NCBI GenBank assembly: GCA_964034945.1
Contig: OZ035961.1
Span: 23,996,661-24,060,660 of the forward strand
Length of the DNA stretch: 64,000 nt
Origin: Chrysopilus asiliformis
Lineage: Eukaryota; Arthropoda; Insecta; Diptera; Rhagionidae
Reading direction: 5' to 3'
Shown one piece after another: positions 48,985 through 59,450 of this stretch. The translations under genes were made by a program, and so were the position numbers. How positions within the stretch are numbered: position 1 is the first letter of the stretch; each line of letters begins with the position of its first letter. Below the pieces are notes generated by a model, which was not told the origin of the DNA, ran no database searches, and saw only the letters and a list, made by a program, of their open reading frames with translations.

Positions 48985-49150
48985 CTAACGTCCTCCCTCC
49001 TTTCCAAAATTGCCCCCTCCCCTAAAAATGTTCCTCTACCCAAAGTTAGCCCTCTCCTCCCTCCAAAAAATGTCCCCCTCTTCATATATCGTCCAGTCCC
49101 CCTTCCCCCATCCCAGTTTCCCCTCTCCCGACCCATGCCATCCCCTGTTC
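48985..49150. repeat. C-rich polypyrimidine stretch
   Basis: About 160 bp dominated by CCCCT, CCTCC and CTCTCC runs, with a loosely repeated CCTCC(C)...AAAAATGTTCC / AAAAAATGTCC unit. In the heph transcript this would be a C/U-rich tract of the kind bound by PTB or poly(C)-binding proteins. Chance ORFs arise from the low complexity. Confidence 0.6.
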
Positions 49151-51838
49151 AAAATTATGACACATTTTCGTTTTAAATATTTTGTACGATAGTTTGATTT
49201 ACGAATCGTTTTTTTTTTTTGCGATAAATTCGCGAACGAATCATATTTTCGATTCTCGAAATTTTCGATACGATTCAGGAATCGAATTTTACAAAGACGG
49301 GAATCAAAAAATTCGCGAATGAACCAAAAATTAAATTCGCGTGAGAATTATTCGAAAATGAACGAATCGAAAAGAATGATATTATCCCTACCCTGCTTTA
49401 AATAATTACACTAAAATACAAAAACAAAAAAAACACGTAAAAATTTTAATTTACAGCCGTATTCTGGTGTTGTGATACTTAAGTCACAAGTCCATAGAAT
49501 TTGAGGCTCTTGTGACCGAGTTGTGACTAGTGACCGTAGCTAGAATAAGGGTGTTAGTGTTCGTCGAAACGACGAAGAAAAGCTTGTCTATATTTAGATT
49601 TCACAATTGTCACATTTTTTCAGTGTATATGACTATTGGAAATCGCATCAACAAACCAACATATTATGAATGAATAAATGGTTAGCATAATTTTTTTTAT
49701 TAGGCAAATTTCTGTGGGCCAAATTCAGCTAATACAAACAGTTCTTTGGTCATACCTAATGTACGTAACAAAAGGAAGATCAAAACGTTCTCAATATCAT
49801 TTCCTTTTTCAGGTTCTCATTCGCATTTCCCTTAACTTTACCAATACATGCCGTTTTTTTCATACTCAATTTTTGGGTCGAGAATTCGTGAATGTGTATA
49901 TTCAGGGTGGCATAAGAATGAATGAACGAATAGTAAGAAATTTTTAAAATGAAGTTACTTGGATGGTCTGTGATTTTTTTTCATTCAAATAAATACCTGC
50001 TTATGGAGGTAATATTTGGATATAAATCTCAACATAGAAGAAAATTTTAATATAGAAACTCACTATTATATAGAGATTTGTTAAAATTCAAACGGGTCAC
50101 ATAATTTCATTCTGACAATGCGATTACCACAAATCAATAAAACATTTGCCAATGGATATAGTCATATTAATCAATTACACAGGGCAACATGATTTTGTAA
50201 ATGCAAACCAAAATTGGTGCACAAGCTGAATATGGCTGCGGCACAATATTTAAATCTCAAAGAAATAGTGCTAATAAGCGAATTGGTGATTAGACAGGGA
50301 TGTTTTCTACAGTACTGCAGATTGTTTTGTAAAAATTCTAATAGTTTCTCTGAAAACAACGAAGGAAAAGTATTTTTCTTTTGATTTTAGTACTGAGTGT
50401 AATTTCCGAAAAACCTATTCGCATTTTTCAATATTTTTCGGAATGCAGAAACGAACATAACCCTTTGAACTCTGAATAAAAAGTTTAAATTTGTTAACCT
50501 GTGTTATCTCAACAATGCAAGCATTTAGTAGTTCTGAAATTGTTGTTCAAGGAAATGAAAATTTGCAACAGGATTTAGAATTGTGTTGATTTAAATTGAT
50601 TTTTGGATAGCGAAGAATTTGATTGGAAATTATGCATTTACGTTTAAATTCATTCCGACAGTTTTGAAATAAGCAAATAGATTTTTAAAATTTGAAATGA
50701 ATTTGCGAGAAAATGTTTTAATTTTCAATTATTACAATTGAACCGACTTGAAAGTGTTCGAAGCAGGCAAGAGAAATGGTGAGCAGATTATGGTCTTTTC
50801 TAAGTTTTTTTAAAAATGATTCAAAATTTAAAACGTGAGTGGGGTGAAAAGTTCCCGACAAGAATCACAGCATAATTGGTTTAGTGAGTTTCGAGCAATG
50901 GCTTTTGAAAGCATGTAAGCGTCCGGTCAAGTTTTGATTTTTCCAAGTTTTGACTCGGAAACCGCTCGACTGATTGAACTGAAATCTTAACTGGAAAACA
51001 GCCCAGAGTGTAAAGAAAAAATCCCTGTCTAGCATTTTGGTTTTCGTTTTTTTTACACTTAATGCAATCGAATGCGAATTTGAAGATAAATAGAAAAAAT
51101 GCCCAAAGATAAATTTTGCTCTCAACTAAACTTTGGATAAGGGACTATCCATCAAAAACTTCACACATTTGTGGTTGACTAAAGGAGGAGGTGGCGGGAG
51201 GGCTTGTTTTAGTCGAATGGCGGCATGAAATCGCAAAAAAAAATATGGATTTCAAAATTCCGAAAATTAGTACATAATCGGATGTCTGCTATTAGGTCAA
51301 TTGTTGTTAAGTGGTTTCGCTTACAATAGATGAAAACTTGGATATGGCATTTTCGAAACAAAATTTGAAATTAAAAAAATTAGTGCCAGAAACGAAATTT
51401 GCATTCATTTTCGTACTCTTTATGTAAAACGTTTATACAATTCTAGTCCTTTAAGTACTTATCCTGTAACTATTCCAAATGATCAAATTGCATACGACTA
51501 GGCATCGAAACGAATTTCTTTAAAAACTTTAACCTATTTGGAATTCAACATTTTAACCTACTTTAGTCCCTAATTGTCAAAAAAAGGGTGGATGTTGTTT
51601 TACTAAAGACCAGAAAACCCATAAACAACCCTTCCGTATTTATCGCACTCGTATCTGAAATCCTTGCTTGGTGGTTAACATCAATGAAAAAGTCGGTTAT
51701 GTAATGACAAACCTATTCACTCACTATAACTGCTGAAAATGATGAAAATATACCTTAACATAATAGGGGGATTCACGAAATCTCGGAAATATCTCGTCAA
51801 CCGTGTAAGTTTACCATGTCGTAAATGAAATGTCATAA
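49151..51838. other. intron; TTCGAAT-rich block near 49200-49380
   Basis: Sequence 49200-49380 contains many TTCGCGAA, CGAATC and GATTCG strings in both orientations, probably a decayed inverted-repeat element. No boundaries are definable. The rest shows no feature; an AAAACTTGGATATGG string near 51343 recurs loosely as GAAAACTTGGATATTG at 57259. Confidence 0.35.
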
Positions 51839-51840
51839 TA

Positions 51841-52750
51841 TAACACATGGATCAATAAGTCCCGAGACTAACAATGAAAACAACATTTTTTTTGCAAAAT
51901 TTTTTTTTATTCATCAATATAATCACCTTTTAGGGTGATACAATCGTCACGCCATGCGTATCCCAAAAAACTGACGCCATGACTTTGCCAGCTGACTGCT
52001 GCGTTTTCGGACGCTTCGGACGGCTTTCGCCAGCTGTGCGCCACTCAGATGACTGCCGCTTCGACTCTGGAGTGTAGTGATGTATCCATGTTTCGTCCAT
52101 GGACACGTAACGACGCAAGAAATCTTTTTTATTGCGAGTAAATAGCGATAAACAGCTTTCTGAATCATCGACTCGTTGCTGTTTTTGTTCCATCGAAAGC
52201 AATCGCGGCACCCACTTGGAAAAAACCTTTTTCATGCTCAATTTTTCATGAAGGATAGTAAATGCACTTCCATATGATATCTGTGTTATCTCAGCAATCT
52301 CACGGAGCTTCACTTTACGATCTTTCATTATAATTTTTGTCACTTCACTCACATTTTCCGGTGTAACGGCTTCCACAGGTCTACCCGAGCGTTCCGCGTC
52401 ATTTGTGTCGGTACGACCACGTTTAAACTCGGCAAACCACCGACAAATCGTTGCTTTTGATGGACAAGAGTCCGGGTAACATTTTTCAATCCATTGTTTC
52501 GCTTGCACGGTGTTTTTACCCATTAAAAAAACAATGTTTTATCAGAACACGAAACTCGGTTTTTTCCATTTTTTAAACAAACTACAAAACGACTTTACTC
52601 CAACCTCGATAACTCAGCTGTTTCTGGTCCGATCGACTTAAAATTTTGACACGTTTCAAGCAAAGGTTAGTACTCTAGAAAGACGTGGTTACTGGTTTAC
52701 TACGAGCGTCATCTCTGGGTTAGTCTCGGGACTTATTGATCCATGTGTTA
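51841..52750 (-). mobile_element. internally deleted mariner transposon (910 bp)
   Basis: Perfect 32-bp terminal inverted repeats (51841-51872 and 52719-52750) begin TAACACATGGATCAATAAGT and end CCCGAGACTAAC. A TA flanks each side (51839-51840 and 52751-52752), the mariner target duplication; because outer bases are also palindromic the exact edge may shift by a few bases. Intact mariners are about 1.3 kb; this copy lacks roughly 0.4 kb from the 3' part of the transposase. Identical termini suggest a fairly recent insertion. Confidence 0.9.
51907..52523 (-). pseudogene. mariner transposase, internally deleted and frameshifted
   Basis: The open frame (start 52523, stop 51930) gives 197 residues, against about 345 for intact mariner transposases. 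A helix-turn-helix region (SKATICRWFAEFKRG, about 22-36) is followed by ERSGRP, WVPRLL (WVPHEL motif) and the first catalytic Asp in SMDETWIHHY. FWDTHG then supplies the second Asp. Homology ends at once with GVTIVSP. Reading another frame at 51907-51942 gives CITLKGDYIDE and a stop, which looks like a normal mariner C-terminus. The deletion therefore fused the middle of the gene to its last 11 codons out of frame and removed the third catalytic Asp. The product should be inactive in cutting, although its DNA-binding domain is whole. Confidence 0.9.
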
Positions 52751-52752
52751 TA

Positions 52753-54254
52753 TTGAATATTGTTGCTATTGCATATATTGAACATTTTTTAGACACCCCT
52801 CGTAAATGTACGCGACGATTTTGGTGGGCAAAAAACTTCGTAAAATCACGCAAACGGCTGATTCGGAAATTTCGGGAAATCGCGAAATTCAGCACTATTA
52901 CTAAAGATTTCTTGTACCATTTGTTCACATATTTTGATTAATTTTAAATTTTTCAAGTTCTAATTTTGTAGCTGCTGAGAAAAGACACTGATCGATTTAC
53001 ACAAATTAAACGAAGGATGCGTTCATTTTACACTCCGCATGAAAATACGCAATGTGTAATTCTATCTCGTTTCATGAATACCCTAAATACAGAACTTCCT
53101 TATATTTTTATGCTTTGTTGAGACAACATGTCAAGTTATGCCTTCCATCCACATGGCGGATCCCATTTTGCTAAATCTGAACTGGGTCACTGTTCCATAG
53201 AAACCTGATGTTTTTCATACAGACAACGGGGTGGTTGTTTTCAAGCAAATATACTCTCACTCATTCACTACGGTTTCTACCCTGAACTGAACTAAACTCT
53301 AACCGACTCACATGATTTTCCTTATATTCACATGTCCTTATACGACCTCATCACAACTGAATGCGAAACAAAAACGAAACGAAATCTAGAGGGAGAAATG
53401 AAAGGAATAAACATCCTACAAATTAGTATGAGGATCCTTTTTTTACATTCATTTTGATTGTGCGCGCAGACGATATGTGACTTTTTTTCCTTTCACTTGA
53501 TATCCTCTTTGAATCCTTTGAGGTTTCTTATACGGTTTCACAAATCACAAGTAAAAAACTATATGTGGAATACAAAAAAAAGAAAAGAAAAACACCAACT
53601 TCTTCTCCGTAGTCTTCGTTATTCAAAAGTCTAGAAATTTATTTAAATGCAGTCAAACATTAAGCTATAAGAGTTTCATGGAAAATGGATTTTTCTCACG
53701 TTTCGTGAAATAGCAATATTTTTAGTAATAATCTTGAAGCTTGAAAATCTTTCAATGTAGCATGTGCCACTTGTTGATAAAAGCTTGAAGTTTTTTTTAT
53801 ATGATGGGTTGATGGGAAATATTAGGGGAAAATGGCAACGATATGCATTTTATAAAAATATCAAATCAATTTGCTTTCTTGTTCTCATCTTGTTGATAGT
53901 TTTCGTCACACTATAGAATATTTTAATATTCAAACAAATTTACTACATGTAAAGGACAGAATTTCGATTTATTTTGGCAAGGGTCCAAATTTTTCACATA
54001 ACACATGGAATTTCACATAACACGCGACATTTTCACTTGTTTATATAAAGTTTGTTTTCCATGTAAAAGCCTGTCCCTTAAATAGGTGACCCTTTTAACG
54101 AAGGGGGGGGGGTCCGAAATATAAGGTGACGTGTTTAATGGACAGCTACTAGTGGACTGAGCTCCGCATAACGCAAATCTTATAACGCAAATCTTATAAC
54201 GCGATTTCTTTAAACTTAATACCTGCATTGAAAAAGCCCTTCCCGTTCCTAAAA
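52753..54254. other. intron, few features
   Basis: Near 54071-54150, CTGTCCCTTAAATAGGTGACCC and AAGGTGACGTGTTTAATGGACAG are inverse-like, suggesting a short decayed element (about 80 bp) around a G10 run at 54103-54112. The 14-bp unit CGCAAATCTTATAA occurs twice at 54173-54200. Otherwise nothing is recognised. Confidence 0.4.
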
Positions 54255-54534
54255 ACTATTTATTTTAACTCTTTTTAAAAGCTTCCCTTTATTTTGGCTT
54301 TTTGTTTGTTTGCTTGTTTCCCTGTCAGGGTCAAATCTTGTCAAATCTTCGGGTCAAATATGACTTGAAATTTTGTAGGCATACCTAACTACGACGACAA
54401 TACAGTATTTTCACTACTAGGTTCTTGTAAGGATAACTGAAGGTCCTGTAGGGAGAACATGATTATCTTTTTCTCAAACTTTCCGGAAAAAATCTCATCT
54501 GGATCGATAAGTTCGGTTCTGACGTTAAGGAATT

Positions 54535-54700
54535 TGTAAGGATAACGAAAGTTCCTGTAAGGATAACGAAAGTTCCTGTAAGGACAACGAAAGTTCCTGT
54601 AAGGATAACGAAAGGTCCTGTAAGAATAACGAAAGTTCCTGTAAGGATAACGAAAGTTCCTGTAAGGATAACGAAAGGTCCTGTAAGCACAACGTGATTA
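54535..54700 (-). repeat. 21-bp minisatellite (7-8 copies)
   Basis: The + strand unit is TGTAAGGATAACGAAAGTTCC, 21 bp (its first 20 bases are TGTAAGGATAACGAAAGTTC), repeated seven times with single-base changes (GTTCC/GGTCC, GATAAC/GACAAC) and a partial eighth copy from 54682. Because 21 is divisible by three, the minus strand frames show a seven-residue protein repeat that is only a by-product. Each minus-strand unit contains TCCTTACAGG. Confidence 0.9.
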
Positions 54701-54924
54701 CACTTTTCCTCAAATTTTCCAGAAAAAAATGTCATGTCAGAGTTTTTCAGGTCGCTGAATCCGATTCTGGCATTACGAAGTCTGTAGGGATATCTCGAAG
54801 GCAAGGATATATATTCGAAGATTAAAAAGTATTATATATACAAGCATGGGAAAGGACAGATAAAAGTAACGTCTTTTACTCATACTAGTCAAATACAAAA
54901 TGACTGAAAAAGATACAAAAAATC

Positions 54925-55140
54925 AAAAAAAAGTTTGAAAAAGTTTTTATTTTAAAAAAATGTAGTAAAAGGGAAAAAACATTTTTTTGGGCGCTGTGTA
55001 TCAGAAATAAAAGCAAAGAAATAAAATAAAATTAATATTTGTCTCGCTTTTTTCTGACACGCAGCTCCCAAAAAATTGTTTTGTCCTTTTAATGGCATTT
55101 TTTAATAAAAGCTTTTTTTTCAAATTTTTTTTATTACTTA
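54925..55140. repeat. fold-back (arms about 90 bp, loop about 30 bp)
   Basis: The left arm contains AAGTTTTTATTTTAAAAAAATG, AAAAGGGAAAAAACATTTTTT and GGGCGCTGTGTATCAGAAA. The right arm, TTTCTGACACGCAGCTCCC, CAAAAAATTGTTTTGTCCTTTT and ATTTTTTAATAAAAGCTTTTT, is its diverged inverse. It is more decayed than the related hairpin at 22981-23254. Confidence 0.6.
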
Positions 55141-58100
55141 TTATTTCAATTATTATCTCTTTTTGTAGTTTTGACCCTCTCCTGCCATATATTCCAATGC
55201 AAATTTCGATCTTTATGCACACAAATCATTTTAACGTAATGTTAAAAATTTTCTCTTGTCGTGTCCTATTTTCAATTCAATGACACCAGAATATTTAACA
55301 TAAACCAATTCTTAGGATATGTGATACTTTTTCTTATTATAAGTAACACCAAATGTTCAAGGATTTTAAATAAATTTGATCCATTTTTATCTGTAGTTTT
55401 CAGATAAACGATGAGTATAAGGATTTTCCACTTAGACATTAACCTGATTTTATTCCATAACACGTAAGGCGATTTCTAAACCTATATGTGAATGTCATAA
55501 TCACTCAAGACATTTTATAGTATAAACATCAATTTATTTCGAGTTAAAATCTTGTACAAAACTTTGTAACCGAAGTAAATTTATTTTATACGATTTATAA
55601 ATGTATACACCAGGAAAAGCCATGTCCTTTAAGTAGTGTTCTTACTGTTCTACATTTTTCTATTCAATTCAATACGAAGAAAAAGGATTAGGGTGAGGCT
55701 GGTACGATTTTCAAATAAAAATAGTATAGATCCGGATGAGTTAACTCAGCCGTTTCATGTAAATGAAAATATATTTTATTCATAAAGAAGGGCTCCCGAT
55801 TTAAGTTATTCATTTCAAGGAATCCCATTTTACACCATTTAACTGTAAAATTCATGCAAAACTCTAAAGTCTGAAAAGCGTCTAGGAAATTCTGTACATG
55901 CACTTTAGAAGTGTGTTTTTTTTTTGTTTTTCTCTGCTGTATTTTTATGATTATTATTTTAGTCCGGCTTCAGTATGGTGGAGGTACTGTCCAGTCTAGT
56001 CCACGCTATATATATGTATATATTTATAAAGGATAAATGTAGAATCAAGGGAAATTGACTCTCATTTTCGGTTTCGTATGGTTGGATAGTTGTTGTTTTT
56101 CGTGTTGGTCATTCGATGGTTTTTCATCAACTGTTTTATGCACATATTCACCTTTTGCATGTTTCAGCAAGGGGTAAAAGCTTCGAAATCCAGTTTTTAA
56201 TAAATTTATAGGAAAAATTTAATATCCTGTAGATAAAGTATTTTAAAGTTTGTACAGTTTATCCCCAACTTAAATACAGAAAATGTAACGTACTCTACTA
56301 GCTTTTGTAACCGATCTTCGACCAGGAATTTTCTTTTTTGGCATTTCATTTACGGCAAAGTCGCAATCGAAAAAAATGTTTCTTTGGAACAGTGTTGAAA
56401 TGGTGGTGCAAAATTGAATTTTGAAATCTGGAAAAGATGTGTTAAATTACATTTTAAACACTTTTCTTCTTCAAATCTTTTACAATACAACGTTCCATTT
56501 TCAAGAAAATCGAAAAATCCTTTCCATTTGTATGGTGGGAGGAGGCGAAGGTAAAACCAATACAGTAAAACCCGAGTAATCCGAAATTGCGCGAGACCAG
56601 GAAATTCGTCGGACTTATTCAGGCTCATTTAAGGTACTACCAAAAACAAAATTATGGGAGTTTAAAAATTTCGGGCTCTAACTGATTTCTTGCTTAGAGC
56701 CGTCCATAAAAGACGTCACGCTTTTAGGAGAGGACGGCCCGGTGGTAGTGTGACGATGATACTAAACTACAAAAAAAAAATCACGAGGAGGCGAGATATA
56801 GGTACAGGAGGGGACGGGAGGGTTTCAAATGCCGACAATTGTCGTGACAAATTTCAGTCTCCGCAAAATTTTTGTTTCCAATCGTTTAAAAAATCTATTC
56901 ATATAACGCGAAAAAACCCTATTTCCACATTATACTGCATCAAATGTTTTTTATTTAAAAAAAATCAAGTTTCCCCCTATTATTTTAGTAGAGTTTTCCC
57001 CTATTATTTTAAAGGTTATACTTTTCGTCCAATTTTCTGTAATTTTCCGTTGTTGAAATGTTTAACTAATTTTTTGCACCTACACTAAAATATGTTTATC
57101 TGCCTCTGACAGGTGACCACAATTTATGAGCAAAACATAACAAAAAAAAAATGCTTTTTGGTTACTTTCGTTTTTCAATGCTAACCAAATAGTAAATATT
57201 TAATTGAAATAACCGAAATTTCTATGCATTAAATATTGATGACTTGAACTGAACTAAATGAAAACTTGGATATTGTGGTGAGCCAATTTGAAAAAAAAAA
57301 GTTAAAAAGTGATATTATCTAATTTAACCGTACTTATTCCACAAATCACGGCAATACATTTCAATACACATGTAAACTGCTGAAATATTTACATTGAAAT
57401 TTTGAAACTACTTACATGGGGTTTTGCGGTAGGGGATGTAAGCCCGTGGTCACACATACATTTTTGAAAAGCTCAATACGGAAGAATTTTAGATAAAGAT
57501 ATTCTAGGGGGTGTTACGAATGAGGCAAAATAGAGAAATGAGAAAATCATGATGATGATGATGATGATGCTAAGAAGGCTTGGGTTGGGGGTCAGATTAC
57601 CCTATCATTGTTGTTAGCTACCCTTTTAACCACGATTCGCTTGTATTGTTCATATTGTACCCCGCAAGGAAAAAACTTAATGTAGAGAAACGTTCGTATT
57701 TGGAGTATAATTCACATTTGTTGGCAAAGTGGTTTCCAGTATACGAGCTGTGGCTTTTCTTGATATTGTTGTTTCGTACCAAAATACAAATATCCCACAT
57801 AAAGACTTCCTTGTCACCAATTCTATACTTGCCACCGTGAGCTCCTTCTATCCCAGCATTCCCCCAATTGTACGTCATCACATTTACTTCATTTGTATAT
57901 ATGGAATGAAGTAATGTTATGGGATTATTTGCCCACATGTATTATTCGTAACATATAATAAATACATCATTGTCATACGAAATGGGTAACCGAAAATATT
58001 TGTATGAAAATTTCGCATATTTAACAAGTGGGAAAGTTTTTATGTTACTTTTGATTGTATATGTAATGTCTGTTTTGTAAGGGCAAATACTTACTTCTTC

Positions 58101-58346
58101 ATTAAACTAGACGAATGTAATATTAAACAGTGTAAATACTAGTGTGGAAATTTGTTGTGTAACCAAAAATGTCAAATAAATGTTACCTTTACCTTGTTAT
58201 CTAAATTTTATCCATCATCCACGTATAATATTTCCATCCCTCGAAATCAGTTTGTCTCAGTGTGTATTGTTCTCCTCTGCCAAACCAAAAAAGAAAAAAA
58301 AAACTTTATTATGTATTTTAATTTTTACCCCTTAATCAACAATGTT
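55141..58346. other. intron; (GAT)7 at 57549-57569 and a GTCCATAAAAGACGTCACGC motif
   Basis: AGCCGTCCATAAAAGACGTC (56697) is an edge of the dispersed GTCCATAAA motif. It gives rise to the chance frame 56690-57088. A short ATG/GAT triplet tract sits at 57549-57569. No heph exon was recognised before the acceptor at 58410. Confidence 0.4.
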
Positions 58347-58410
58347 TACTAATTAAATGTTTTTTTCTTTTCTTTGTCTTTCTTTTCATTTGCTTACGCA
58401 ACAATCTTAG
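58347..58410 (+). promoter_or_regulatory. 3' splice site: branch point, UCUUU-rich tract and acceptor
   Basis: TACTAAT (58347-58353) matches the ideal branch-point motif. The tract from 58360 to 58390 is nearly all pyrimidine and includes TTCTTTTCTTTG, TCTTTCTTTTC and further TCTT motifs, followed by CAATCTTAG with AG at 58409-58410. UCUU and UCUUU in pyrimidine context are preferred PTB binding sites. The gene's own product could therefore compete with U2AF here and control inclusion of the next exon; that is inference. Confidence 0.65.
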
Positions 58411-58531
58411 AGAGGCAGCGACGAGCTACTAAGTCAAGCAGCAGTTATGGCACCAGCATCAGATAATAACAATCAAGACTTAGCAACAAAAAAGGCCAAA
58501 TTAGAATCAAATACAGTTCTTGGTGGAGTTG
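58411..58531 (+). CDS. hephaestus / PTB exon encoding the KRGSDEL...KKAK N-terminal segment
   Basis: The 121-nt exon is flanked by TTAG and by G|GTGAGT, a perfect donor consensus. In phase 0 it gives 40 residues plus one base, starting RGSDELLSQ, continuing through a MAPASDNNN stretch to ATKKAKLE and NTVLGGV. Human PTBP1 has KRGSDELFS followed by SKKFKG in the same position, and my memory of Drosophila heph is nearly the same as this exon. In PTBP1 the KR pair and the distal basic cluster form a bipartite nuclear localisation signal that also contributes to export. Here K comes from the upstream exon and R from this one, with 25 residues before KKAK. RRM1 should be encoded by the next exons beyond 64000. 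Confidence 0.85.
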
Positions 58532-58601
58532 GTGAGTAGACATACAATTGTTTTATAATCATTATTATAATTAGAAAACATTCTCACATTTCACCCGTAC
58601 A

Positions 58602-59290
58602 TAGGATGACCATACTTGCCGAATTAGCCGAGACAATCGCAGATTTAGACGTGTTGTCCGGGTGGGCCGGCGAATCAATTTTTGTATCGGTTTTTTTTTT
58701 TAATTTATAAACGCTAAAAACCACCACTAAATATGTTACTCTCGCAGGCAGAATCGTATCGAAGTGGTGGCGGACAAAGAAATGGGCTACAAAAACCCTA
58801 CTATGCCGGATGTATAACAAATTCAAACCTGTGAAACTTTACTGTGAGGCTTTTAACATAATGGTTTATTTGTCCTTGAAACTCAAAAACTTTAGACTGC
58901 GGCGCAGTTTTTTCTTTAATATTCTACTGCCAGGACTTTGTTTTTTTAAATTGGATTTGCGGGGCTTTTTGTTATTAACTTTAACAAGCTAATCGCCGAT
59001 AAGATGGGTTCTAGCAACAAGGCGTCCACCTGGGGTGTCATTTTTCTGTGGCAGTGCTATGGGCGACATTTTGAGAAGTTTGGAAGTTCGCTATTTTAAA
59101 TTTGGACTTTACAAAGAACAAAATACGAAGATACGCCTCTCGGGCAAATTTTAGGTTAATTTAAAGGTGAATTTTACCATCACATTCAAAAAATTTCACC
59201 TGCGGCCCATTTTTTTATATTTAGTATTTATAATACATTTTTTGAAATAAAAATTCTACCTGCGGCGCAATTTTTAATAATTTGTGCAAA
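58602..59290 (+). repeat. copy of the GGATGACCATACTTGCC / CCTGCGGCGC repeat
   Basis: The left edge TAGGATGACCATACTTGCCG resembles TAGGGTGACCATATT at 31929. ATCGCAGATTTAGACGTGTTG is shared with 63170. CTGCGGCGCAGTTTT (58897), CACCTGCGGCCCATTTTTTT (about 59198) and CTACCTGCGGCGCAATTTTT (about 59250) are internal family motifs. No right terminus was found. Confidence 0.45.
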
Positions 59291-59433
59291 GGGTACAAAG
59301 GGGTTTTTTTTTGTGGAGCATGGAGTTCGTTTTTGTCTGTATTGATCTTGTGTTCACTGGTGACTCACAAAGTACAGAAATGATTTTTGCGTTTTTTCCC
59401 AGTGTATACTAGCGGAGTAAGCGTTTTTTTGGC

Positions 59434-59450
59434 TGGTAGCCAACGTGTTA
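59434..59450. repeat. solo right end of the CACGTTGGCTGCC MITE family
   Basis: GGTAGCCAACGTGTTAA matches the right end of the element at 20253-20559, including its terminal TTAA. No left partner is nearby, so this is a truncated fragment. Confidence 0.45.

Larger units (their letters stand above)
54255..55140 (-). repeat. inverted copy of the fold-back / CCTTACAGG composite
   Basis: Read on the minus strand, the order is a fold-back (55140-54925), a TTCGAATATATATCCTTGCC edge, CCTTACAGGA units (54700-54535), a CAAATTTTC...GAAAAAG block, AAATTTCAAGTCATA, a degraded GACA-type tract (54300-54330) and AAAGCTTTTAAAAAG. This is the same order as 22981-23745 in the hAT element. The two copies are about 31 kb apart and face each other. 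The family is non-coding. Confidence 0.65.
5465..58410 (+). other. large heph intron (about 52.9 kb)
   Basis: This is the inferred intron between the long N-terminal exon and the KR/GSDEL exon. It starts GTATTT and ends CAATCTTAG. It contains most of the transposon relics and tandem repeats listed below and no other coding sequence that I can support. Very large 5' introns suit a regulatory gene with several promoters. Further alternative first exons of heph could be hidden here, but I could not recognise any from sequence alone. Confidence 0.65.

Noticed and set aside
54535..54700. CRISPR-like array
   Set aside because: Units are directly contiguous without spacers, and the genome is eukaryotic. 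The same reasoning excludes the arrays at 23974 and 11355.
54463..54804. Seven-residue repeat proteins on the minus strand
   Set aside because: By-product of the 21-bp minisatellite, whose period is divisible by three.
56690..57088. 132-codon Arg/Phe-rich ORF
   Set aside because: Its start lies in the same dispersed repeat motif and the rest translates A/T-rich intron.
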